Program-made: the position numbers and the translations under genes | The notes under the pieces: model-generated | The model's input: only the letters and a program-made list of their open reading frames with translations | What the model was told of the DNA's origin: nothing | Databases searched by the model: none | Shown here: positions 1-5,425 of the stretch, piece after piece | Numbering within the stretch: the stretch's first letter is position 1 | How the letters are laid out: each line of letters begins with the position of its first letter | NCBI GenBank assembly: GCA_905233405.1 | Contig: CAJOEG010000221.1 | Span: forward strand, 1-5,425 | Length of the DNA stretch: 5,425 nucleotides | Origin: an uncultured Bacteroidales bacterium | GTDB lineage: Bacteria; Bacteroidota; Bacteroidia; Bacteroidales; ML635J-15 | Direction of reading: 5' to 3'

Positions 1-272
1 TAGCGCACAGCATCCCATAATTTGGGAGCTTCCTGCCATTCGTCGATAAGACGAGGAGTGGCACCTTCCAATAACATCTGCGGGTCCTGGTCGGCAATCT
101 GCAAGTTACGGGCGAACAATTTAGGGTCGTTCATATACAAGACACTTCCCGCCTGCTGTTCCGCCGAGGTTGTCTTTCCGCACCACTTAGGTCCTTCGAT
201 TAGAACAGCACCCATACCTTCCAGTTTTCTCCTTAGCAACTGGTCAAAAATTCGTTCCTTATAATCGCTCAT
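1..272 (-). CDS. AAA_14/DUF4143-type ATP-binding protein, N-terminal part (cut by window edge)
   Basis: Reading the minus strand from the ATG at 272-270 gives 90 codons, open to the window edge. Seen: a Walker A motif GPKWCGKT at residues 27-34 and a Walker B-like PRLIDEWQ at 73-80, followed by EAPKLWDAVR. This order and wording (VLIEGPKWCGKTT, then YMNDP, then LIDEWQ) match the AAA_14 ATPase domain that usually precedes a C-terminal DUF4143 domain in proteins of about 400 residues; that second half would lie outside the window. The family binds ATP and is widespread in Bacteroidota, but its cellular role is not firmly established. The start is supported by an in-frame TAA upstream in the leader and by a promoter about 25-55 bp upstream. 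The bases before the ATG are A-rich with no Shine-Dalgarno sequence, as is usual in this phylum. The DUF4143 half is inferred, not seen. Confidence 0.88.
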   Translation of the reverse strand, partial: MSDYKERIFDQLLRRKLEGMGAVLIEGPKWCGKTTSAEQQAGSVLYMNDPKLFARNLQIADQDPQMLLEGATPRLIDEWQEAPKLWDAVR

Positions 273-296
273 TTTTGCACTATTTTTATCACACCG

Positions 297-328
297 CAAA
301 AATATGTAAACTTTCTGAAACTCACAAA
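297..328 (-). promoter_or_regulatory. Bacteroidota-type promoter for the ATPase gene
   Basis: On the minus strand, TATTTTTG (304-297) matches the -7 consensus TAnnTTTG exactly. TTTG (328-325) matches the -33 element, with a 20-bp gap that falls in the usual range. Transcription would start near 290-293, giving a leader of roughly 20 nt before the ATG at 272. The tandem repeat array begins 13 bp further upstream. Inferred from consensus only. Confidence 0.7.
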
Positions 329-341
329 TTTATTTTTACCA

Positions 342-479
342 ATTCCCGAACTTATGGGATTTTCATTCCCGAATTTGCAGAACTTTCATTCCCGAACTTG
401 TGGAATTTTCACTCCCGAACTTGTGGAATTTTCATTCCCGAACTTGTGGAATTTTCATTCCTGAATTTGTGGAATCAGG
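342..479. repeat. Tandem array of six 23-bp units, each holding an imperfect 17-bp dyad
   Basis: Six contiguous units start at 342, 365, 388, 411, 434 and 457. Units 3 and 5 are identical, and unit 4 differs from them by one base (T to C at its second position). Units 1, 2 and 6 are more diverged, and the last few bases of unit 6 (about 476-479) no longer match. Each unit contains a core such as TTCCCGAACTTGTGGAA. This pairs as TTCC..AA / TT..GGAA around a central base and is followed by a 6-base T-rich linker. Dyad centres are at about 351, 374, 397, 420, 443 and 466. The array fills the space between the end of fusA and the ATPase promoter. It is not a CRISPR array, because the units abut with no unique spacers. 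Possible roles are repeated protein-binding sites upstream of the ATPase promoter, or a copy-number-variable minisatellite; neither can be proven here. Confidence 0.93.
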
Positions 480-511
480 ATAAAGCGCTTGAATCTTCAA
501 ACAACCCCTGC

Positions 512-2575
512 CTATCCTTTCTTCTCGTTCAACTTCTTCAGCACCTCCGTCTGTATGTTCATCGGCATTTCCATATACTGGTAGAATTCCATCGAGTAGT
601 TGGCGCGACCAGAAGTTATGTTGCGCAACTGGGTAGCATAGCCGAACATCTCCATAAGCGGCACAAGTCCGACAATCTTCTGCGAACCCTTGCGGTAACG
701 CCTCATCGCCTCAATCTTTCCGCGACGGCGGTTAAGGTTGCCGACTACATCGCCAATGTAGTCGTCTGGAGTGTTGACTTCTATCTTCATCACCGGTTCG
801 AGCAGAATAGGACTTGCCCTCATGAAACCGCTCTTGAAGCACAATTCGGCGCACAACTGGAATGCCATATCCGACGAATCGACCGGATGATATGAACCAT
901 CAAGCAGCGTAACCTTGACATCCACAACTGGGAATCCCGACAGGATACCGCGTTCCATAATGTTGCATACGCCCTTGTCAACCGACGGGATGTACTCGCC
1001 AGGAATGTTGCCGCCCTTGACCACATCGACAAACTCGTAGCCCTTGCCCGGATTTGGCTCCATACGCATAATCGTATGTGCGTACTGTCCGTGACCACCA
1101 GTTTGCTTAACGTGCTTGTACATAGTCTCAACAGGCATTGTAATGGTTTCCCTGAACGCAACTGCAGGCTCACCTACCTCCACTGGAACCTTGAACTCGG
1201 TGCGAAGACGGTCAACCATAATCTCAAGGTGCAACTCGCCCATACCCGAAATTACCGTCTCCTCGGTTTCCTCGTTGTACTTTGCGTGGAACGACGGGTC
1301 CTCGTTCACCAGTCGGCCAAGAGCCTCGCTCAGTTTGTCCTTGTCCTTCTGGTTGGCTGGCTGGATCTTAAGCTGGATTACTGGCTCGGGGATATGTATA
1401 GATTCGAGATAAAGCGGAAATTCCTGGTCGCAAAGGGTGTCGCCAGTCTTTGTGTATTTCATGCCGACCAAAGCAACGATTTCTCCAGCACCTGCTTCGG
1501 TAATTTCCTGACGCTCCTTAGCCTTGATGCGGAAAATACGACCAATGCGTTCGGGCTTGCGCTTCGACGAGTTGTAAACCGACATTCCGCTTGTGAGCTT
1601 GCCCGAAAAGATTCGGATGAAAGTCTGCTGACCTACGTATGGGTCGTTTATCAACTTGAAAGCCAGAGCCGAGAACTTTTCGCTGTCGAAAGGCTTGCGG
1701 CTGTGTGTCTTTTCACTGTCGTGCAGGTCGGTGCCGATAACAGAGCCAACATCAACAGGCGATGGCAGATAATCAACAACTGCATCGAGCAGAAGCTGGA
1801 TACCGATATTCTTGTAGGCAGCACCGCAGAAAACAGGCGTAATCAAAAGTTTCAAAGTCTGCTCGCGGATTGCCTTCTTCAGTTTTTCCTCTGGAATTTC
1901 CTTGCCGTCGAAATACATTTCCATGATTTCGTTGTCGCCGTCGGCAAGCTTTTCAATCATAAAGGTGCGTGCTTCTTCTACCTGAGCGGCATATTCGGCC
2001 GGAATAGGATTCTCGAAGCGCTTGCCATCGGCAAAGGTGTAGGCAATATTGCGAACGATGTCGATTACTCCGACAAAGGAATCTTCTGCCCCCATAGGTA
2101 CCTGCAGCGACAAAGCATTAGCATCGAGGTACTTGTTCATCTGCATCACCACTTCGCTGAAATTTGCACCAGTACGGTCCATCTTGTTGACGAAAGCGAT
2201 GCGCGGCACACGGTAGCGCTCGGCCTGATTCCATACGGTTTCGCTCTGCGGCTCGACACCTCCTACAGCGCAGAAAACCGCTATCATTCCATCGATTACG
2301 CGCAGAGAACGCTCAACCTCAACGGTAAAGTCAACATGACCGGGAGTATCAATCAGGTTTATCTGATGATTGTTCCATGTGCAGGTGATTGCTGCCGAAG
2401 CGATTGTAATACCACGTTCCTGCTCCTGCTTCATGAAGTCCATCGTAGACTGACCGTCGTGGGTTTCACCAAGTTTGCAGTTCACGCCAGTGAAATAAAG
2501 TATTCGTTCCGATACCGTTGTCTTTCCGGCGTCAATATGCGCTGCTATTCCTATATTTCTTAATTCCATTGCCAT
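512..2575 (-). CDS. fusA: Translation elongation factor G (EF-G), complete
   Basis: This 687-residue protein is a GTPase that acts in the cytoplasm on the ribosome, moving tRNAs and mRNA after peptide bond formation. Seen: G1 AHIDAGKT (12-19), G2 threonine in RGIT (Thr57), G3 DTPGH (76-80, with the catalytic His80), G4 NKMD (130-133) and a G5-region CGAA (250-253). Domain II follows around 300-385 (SALAFKLINDPYVG), then domain III with SGMGELHLE (443-451). Domain IV has the loop GGHGQYAH (493-500) and a tip GSYHPVDSSD with His563. Domain V covers about 590-687 and contains GDVVGNLNRRRG and MFGYATQLR. All five EF-G domains are intact; the length is slightly below the usual 690-705. The G5 motif has Ala where Ser is typical (CGSA). 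From memory, the sequence differs from the usual Bacteroides FusA (for example in its N terminus, GGHGQYAH loop and C terminus), so it may be a second EF-G copy. No rpsL, rpsG or tuf gene is adjacent. A second Met at residue 3 is an alternative start; neither start has a clear Shine-Dalgarno sequence. Confidence 0.97.
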   Translation of the reverse strand: MAMELRNIGIAAHIDAGKTTVSERILYFTGVNCKLGETHDGQSTMDFMKQEQERGITIASAAITCTWNNHQINLIDTPGHVDFTVEVERSLRVIDGMIAVFCAVGGVEPQSETVWNQAERYRVPRIAFVNKMDRTGANFSEVVMQMNKYLDANALSLQVPMGAEDSFVGVIDIVRNIAYTFADGKRFENPIPAEYAAQVEEARTFMIEKLADGDNEIMEMYFDGKEIPEEKLKKAIREQTLKLLITPVFCGAAYKNIGIQLLLDAVVDYLPSPVDVGSVIGTDLHDSEKTHSRKPFDSEKFSALAFKLINDPYVGQQTFIRIFSGKLTSGMSVYNSSKRKPERIGRIFRIKAKERQEITEAGAGEIVALVGMKYTKTGDTLCDQEFPLYLESIHIPEPVIQLKIQPANQKDKDKLSEALGRLVNEDPSFHAKYNEETEETVISGMGELHLEIMVDRLRTEFKVPVEVGEPAVAFRETITMPVETMYKHVKQTGGHGQYAHTIMRMEPNPGKGYEFVDVVKGGNIPGEYIPSVDKGVCNIMERGILSGFPVVDVKVTLLDGSYHPVDSSDMAFQLCAELCFKSGFMRASPILLEPVMKIEVNTPDDYIGDVVGNLNRRRGKIEAMRRYRKGSQKIVGLVPLMEMFGYATQLRNITSGRANYSMEFYQYMEMPMNIQTEVLKKLNEKKG

Positions 2576-2634
2576 ATATAAACTACTGATTAAAAAGATT
2601 TTACTATTGAATTTATAATTAAAATTTTGTGATA

Positions 2635-2667
2635 CAAAGGTAATATATATTTACGAATGACGAAAAA
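2635..2667 (-). promoter_or_regulatory. Candidate promoter for fusA
   Basis: On the minus strand, TACCTTTG (2642-2635) is an exact match to the Bacteroidota -7 consensus TAnnTTTG. About 19-20 bp upstream is only a T-rich stretch, TTTTTCG (2667-2661), rather than a clean TTTG, so the -33 element is weak. Transcription would begin near 2629, giving a leader of roughly 54 nt before the fusA ATG at 2575. Confidence 0.55.
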
Positions 2668-2775
2668 GGCGAACAAAACAGATTCTTTTACTCAATTTGT
2701 TCCACCACATTTTTAAGCGAATTTGAACACAAAAATTTAAAACCGACAAATTAGAATTTTGTGCATAATTTCTTT

Positions 2776-2793
2776 ATATTCTATATGGAATAT
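2776..2793. repeat. Short inverted repeat, ATATTC / GAATAT
   Basis: Two perfect 6-base arms (2776-2781 and 2788-2793) flank the 6-base centre TATATG. The overall 18-bp near-palindrome is the size of an operator half-site pair. In such AT-rich DNA it could easily arise by chance. It sits about 110 bp upstream of the Ig-repeat gene. Confidence 0.3.
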
Positions 2794-2797
2794 TGTT

Positions 2798-2818
2798 ATT
2801 TTTCCTCTAAAGAAAAAT
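2798..2818. repeat. Short inverted repeat, ATTTTTC / GAAAAAT
   Basis: Two perfect 7-base arms (2798-2804 and 2812-2818) enclose a 7-base loop, CTCTAAA. The stem is almost all A-T, so it would be weak as RNA and is not a convincing terminator. It may be a binding site or chance. It lies 4 bp after the previous inverted repeat. Confidence 0.3.
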
Positions 2819-2850
2819 TATAATATATTGACTATCAACGCCAAATTTTC

Positions 2851-2883
2851 TTTATTATACTGGCATAAAAATCAATAATTTTT
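2851..2883 (+). promoter_or_regulatory. Weak promoter candidate for the Ig-repeat gene
   Basis: TAATTTTT (2876-2883) matches seven of eight positions' worth of the -7 consensus TAnnTTTG, lacking the final G. TTTA (2851-2854) lies 21 bp upstream in place of TTTG. Transcription from it would start about 10-15 bases before the ATG at 2903, a very short leader. In AT-rich DNA such partial matches are common. The real promoter may be elsewhere or may need an activator. Confidence 0.22.
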
Positions 2884-2902
2884 ATGTAAGTGATATTGTA
2901 AT

Positions 2903-2971
2903 ATGATTTTTAAATTTATCAAAACCTTGATGGTTGCTGTATTGCTTTTTACGGCAATATTTGCTATTGCT
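2903..2971 (+). other. Signal peptide of the Ig-repeat protein
   Basis: Residues 1-23 have two lysines near the start (Lys4, Lys7), a hydrophobic core from about 8 to 20 (LMVAVLLFTAIF) and an AIA motif at 21-23, followed by GPND. This fits cleavage by signal peptidase I after Ala23. There is no cysteine at the cleavage point, which argues against lipoprotein processing. The protein is therefore expected to reach at least the periplasm through Sec. Confidence 0.85.
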
Positions 2972-5425
2972 GGACCAAATGATCTTGTGATTTCAACAAA
3001 TGGACGAGAAGCTAATCTTTGTGTAGGTGGTAGCTACAATATGCAAGTATTGGTCATAGACACTTCATCAGTAAATCCTATAAATAGTTTTAGTTATCAG
3101 TGGTTTTACAGTGCAACGCCAAGGCTTACATCAACAGATGGTTGGACAGAAATTGATGGAGCAACCAGTGATGTTCTCCAATTGCAAAATGTGTATGCAA
3201 CGGCATCTGTAGGAAATGCAGGATATTATTATTGCAAAATATTTTTAGACCAGTTTCCTACTAGTTTAAGGAAGTCCGAAATAATACATGTTGATGTAGT
3301 TTCGTCTGTGCCAACTGTAGCTGATGTATCAGTTCCCGACAATGTATGCGAAGGGACAACCATCGATATGCAAGCAATAGAAGTAGTTGGACAGAAATAT
3401 AAAGCATGGTATTTCGGTAACGAGATTGTTTCGTATGGGAATTCCTATCATATTGAGTTAGCTTTACCAGAATACTCTGGAGAATATAAATTCGTAGCTG
3501 CAAATGCCTGTGGTGAAGTGGTGCGCGGACCATATCAGATTTCTGTTACAGAGTTGCCTCGTATTGTTACCCAGCCACGTAGTGCTGCTCTCTGCGGTGG
3601 CGACGACCTTACATTTAGGGTTGTTGCAACGGGTACCGACTTGCAGTACCAGTGGTATTACAACAATGCACCATATCCTTCTGAAAATGCATCGACAACA
3701 ACTAGTAGCCTTGTTATTGAAAATGCTAATCCCGATCCAGAATTCTATTCCAACACTTTCAATGTGCAAGTGTCAAATTCTTGTGCGACTGTAACGTCGA
3801 GGAGTGTGGGGTCTATAGTTAGTGAAGTGCCAATTATTGTCGGACAACCTGAACATCAAATCGTATGTGAAGGCACGGAGATAAACGTATATGCCGATGC
3901 AACAACGAATTATCCGATAGATACAATCACCTATCAGTGGTATCTTAATGGCAGACCTATTGAAGGAGGAAATACGAATGTACTTACCTTTGCAATGGAT
4001 TCGGCTCACATGGGCGAATACTACTGCGAGTTTACAAATGGTTGTGGAACAGTAACCAGCAATGCTGCGTATATGATGGTAAAAATGCCGCCTACAGTAG
4101 AGACACAACCTTATGATGTTTATGTGTGTGAAGGCGACCAGACACAATTATATGCCAATATTACAGGAGCTTCACCTATTTCTTATATTTGGTTTTATAG
4201 TATTGACGAGGCTAATGATTTTACAACTATTACGACTCCGAATACGACAGGAGCACATACGAACAACTTAATTGTTAATTCTGCTTATGAAGGCAATAAG
4301 GGCTATTATTATTGTTTTGCCACTAATGAATGTGGTTCTGTGCGTACTGATACTATATCCATGATGGTAAACCAGTATATTCAGATATATCCTGAAATGC
4401 CGTCAATATTTTTAGCATGCTCTGGTGTCGATACAATTATAAGTATTGCCGGCCGTATATATCAGGGGACAGATCTTCTTGATGAATATGAAATAGAAGA
4501 ACAAGGAATTACATTTGCATGGCATAAGCAAGGTGAAATGGAAATCATTTCAACCGAACCTGAACTCAGCTTTGTAAATCTAAGTGAAGATGATGAAGGA
4601 TATTATGTTTGTGACATTACAAATACTTGCGGTCAAGAACAAATTGGTCCTATCTTGGTTAACGTGTTTTCTTCGCCTGTAATTACAATTCAGCCTCAAG
4701 ATATTGAAGTTTGTGTAGGATTACCTTTTACAATTTCATTGGTAGCTGAAGGCGACAATTTAAGTTATTCATGGTATCGCAATGGTGAGTATCTTGGTTA
4801 CGGAGTTGTTGACAATCAAGGTTCAACTTATACGGCTCCAGCTGCACTTCCACAGTATGGTGGAACATATAACTGTGTGGTAAGGTCGACAATTGGATGC
4901 GGAGTACAATATTCAGATACAGTTACTGTTACCGTAGGAACTAATCCTGTAATAACACATCAGCCTACACCAGCAATAAAGTCTCTTTGTGAGGGCGCTG
5001 TATATGACCTTACAATGAATGCTGAGGGAGAAGGTATTCATTTCCAGTGGTACAACGAAGGCGTAGCTTTGGCAGGTCAGACATCGGAGAACTTACATAT
5101 AAATCATGTAACCAGAGGCAACAACGGAAGTTTCTATTGTTTAGTTTCAAATGCCTGCACCACTGTTCAGTCCGAATTTGCAACACTTACTGTAAATGCG
5201 GCTCCTGATATGACCTTAGGTCCAGATATACATGCTTGTCGCGGACAGTCGGTTGTTCTTGCTCCACAGGGTCAAGATGAATACGGTCACTATTCGTGGA
5301 ACTATGGTACATACGGTTATCAGCCTACATTGACGGTTTCGCTTAATGGCACTTATATTCTCGAAGTTTCCGATTCGGAACACGGCAATTGTGTTGCTCG
5401 CGATACTGTTCGTGTAACATTCCAT
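2903..5425 (+). CDS. Large exported protein of tandem Ig-like domains, N-terminal part (runs off the window)
   Basis: From the ATG at 2903 the frame is open for 841 codons to the window edge. An in-frame TGA at 2891-2893 and a signal peptide beginning at this Met fix the start. Seen: a signal peptide (1-23), then repeated domains at about 25-134, 135-217, 218-308, 309-395, 396-490, 491-590, 591-679 and 680-766, and a different domain from 767 on. Most repeats follow one plan: a CxG near the start (Cys40, 149, 231, 322, 409, 506, 604, 696), a core tryptophan in YQWY-like wording, and an F-strand GxYYC and/or NxCG near the end. This is the look of Ig-like domains in Bacteroidota surface proteins. 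Such proteins are often exported by the type 9 system through a C-terminal sorting domain, which would lie beyond the window. The mature N terminus has no lipobox Cys, so it is not a lipoprotein. A role as adhesin or cell-surface structural protein is inferred; no catalytic domain is visible. Total length is unknown. Confidence 0.93.
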   Translation, partial: MIFKFIKTLMVAVLLFTAIFAIAGPNDLVISTNGREANLCVGGSYNMQVLVIDTSSVNPINSFSYQWFYSATPRLTSTDGWTEIDGATSDVLQLQNVYATASVGNAGYYYCKIFLDQFPTSLRKSEIIHVDVVSSVPTVADVSVPDNVCEGTTIDMQAIEVVGQKYKAWYFGNEIVSYGNSYHIELALPEYSGEYKFVAANACGEVVRGPYQISVTELPRIVTQPRSAALCGGDDLTFRVVATGTDLQYQWYYNNAPYPSENASTTTSSLVIENANPDPEFYSNTFNVQVSNSCATVTSRSVGSIVSEVPIIVGQPEHQIVCEGTEINVYADATTNYPIDTITYQWYLNGRPIEGGNTNVLTFAMDSAHMGEYYCEFTNGCGTVTSNAAYMMVKMPPTVETQPYDVYVCEGDQTQLYANITGASPISYIWFYSIDEANDFTTITTPNTTGAHTNNLIVNSAYEGNKGYYYCFATNECGSVRTDTISMMVNQYIQIYPEMPSIFLACSGVDTIISIAGRIYQGTDLLDEYEIEEQGITFAWHKQGEMEIISTEPELSFVNLSEDDEGYYVCDITNTCGQEQIGPILVNVFSSPVITIQPQDIEVCVGLPFTISLVAEGDNLSYSWYRNGEYLGYGVVDNQGSTYTAPAALPQYGGTYNCVVRSTIGCGVQYSDTVTVTVGTNPVITHQPTPAIKSLCEGAVYDLTMNAEGEGIHFQWYNEGVALAGQTSENLHINHVTRGNNGSFYCLVSNACTTVQSEFATLTVNAAPDMTLGPDIHACRGQSVVLAPQGQDEYGHYSWNYGTYGYQPTLTVSLNGTYILEVSDSEHGNCVARDTVRVTFH
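2975..5200 (+). other. Eight tandem Ig-like domains (residues about 25-766)
   Basis: Domain starts at base level are about 2975, 3305, 3554, 3827, 4088, 4373, 4673 and 4940. The shared plan is CxG, an extended strand, a tryptophan strand (YQWF, KAWY, YQWY, YQWY, YIWF, FAWH, YSWY, FQWY), then a Tyr-rich F strand and an NxCG-like turn. Many domains open with a QP-type linker (VTQP, VGQP, ETQP, TIQP, THQP). Cysteine content differs: domain 1 has CxG plus YYC; domains 2 and 3 have CxG plus the NxC turn; domains 4 to 8 have all three. Where I would expect the B-strand Cys of standard Ig domains there is a Val, Ile or Ala. The repeats are diverged at DNA level, so the array looks old rather than freshly amplified. 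Confidence 0.85.
5201..5425 (+). other. Ninth domain of a different Ig-like/PKD-like subtype, cut by window edge
   Basis: From about residue 767 the pattern changes. ACRGQSVVL (Cys779) is followed by HYSWNYGTYG, then LNGTYILEVSDS and GNCVARDTVRV (Cys830). The YYC strand and NxCG turn are gone, and a GTY...V.D...C...DTV ending appears instead. This wording is typical of the shorter Ig/PKD-like domains found towards the C-terminal half of Bacteroidota surface proteins, with one disulfide expected between the two cysteines. It may mark the end of the first repeat block. Confidence 0.7.

Larger units (their letters stand above)
2576..2902. other. AT-rich divergent intergenic region between fusA and the Ig-repeat gene
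   Basis: These 327 bp separate two divergently read genes and are far richer in A and T than either. No open frame with coding character was found. The fusA-proximal side holds a good promoter candidate on the minus strand (2635-2667). The middle holds two short perfect inverted repeats (2776-2793 and 2798-2818). The side near the rightward gene holds only a weak promoter candidate (2851-2883). No tRNA, recognisable riboswitch or strong terminator (GC stem plus T run) was seen. Confidence 0.8.

Noticed and set aside
22..264. Plus-strand open frame opposite the ATPase gene
   Set aside because: The minus strand encodes clear Walker A and Walker B motifs over the same stretch, so this frame is a shadow.
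342..479. CRISPR array
   Set aside because: The 23-bp units abut directly, with no unique spacers of similar length between them, and there are no cas genes in view.
477..518. AGGATA / TATCCT inverted repeat spanning the fusA stop as a terminator
   Set aside because: The arms are only 6 bases, the enclosed segment is 30 bases, and no T run follows in the direction of fusA transcription.
275..895. Plus-strand open frame of 206 codons through the repeat array into the fusA 3' end
   Set aside because: The 23-bp unit has no stop in any plus-strand frame, so the array stays open automatically and yields a 23-residue period. The rest is antisense to fusA. There is no promoter and no protein-like composition.
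1076..2563. Long open frame (495 codons) on the plus strand opposite fusA
   Set aside because: It lies entirely antisense to an unmistakable EF-G gene. Its translation has no recognisable motifs, so the open frame is a by-product of fusA codon use.
2828..2861. Sigma-70-like promoter TTGACT ... TATACT upstream of the Ig-repeat gene
   Set aside because: The gap between the two boxes is 22 bp, well above the usual 17, and the main sigma factor of Bacteroidota does not use this consensus.
3261..4147. Several open frames on either strand inside the Ig-repeat gene
   Set aside because: They overlap a continuous frame with a signal peptide and regularly spaced domain motifs. None shows motifs of its own.

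Overview
The window looks like chromosomal DNA from a member of the Bacteroidota, probably order Bacteroidales. Three things point there. Promoter-like sites match the TTTG / TAnnTTTG pattern of that phylum. Gene starts lack clear Shine-Dalgarno sequences. The large right-hand gene encodes a secreted protein made of the cysteine-marked Ig-like domains common on Bacteroidota surfaces. The species cannot be told from this sequence.

Layout from left to right. (1) Positions 1-272, minus strand: the first 90 codons of an AAA+ ATPase of the AAA_14/DUF4143 kind, cut by the window edge. (2) Positions 273-511: its near-consensus promoter, then a tandem array of six 23-bp units, each carrying an imperfect 17-bp dyad. 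The array ends 13 bp upstream of the promoter's -33 element. (3) Positions 512-2575, minus strand: a complete elongation factor G gene (687 aa) that is more GC-rich than its surroundings and has no ribosomal-protein or tuf neighbour in view. (4) Positions 2576-2902: a very AT-rich divergent intergenic region with a good fusA promoter candidate, two small inverted repeats and only a weak promoter candidate for the rightward gene. (5) Positions 2903-5425, plus strand: the first 841 codons of a large exported protein with a signal peptide, eight tandem Ig-like domains of about 83-110 residues, and the start of a ninth domain of a different subtype. It stays open to the window edge.

The genes do not form one pathway. 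EF-G is housekeeping or a paralogue of it. The ATPase belongs to an accessory family of unclear role, and the Ig-repeat protein is a likely surface adhesin or structural protein. The two points most worth a second look are the dyad-bearing repeat array next to the ATPase promoter, and the unusual cysteine layout of the Ig-like domains: the standard B-strand cysteine is missing and five domains hold three cysteines each. No CRISPR array, tRNA, rRNA, transposase or attachment site was seen.
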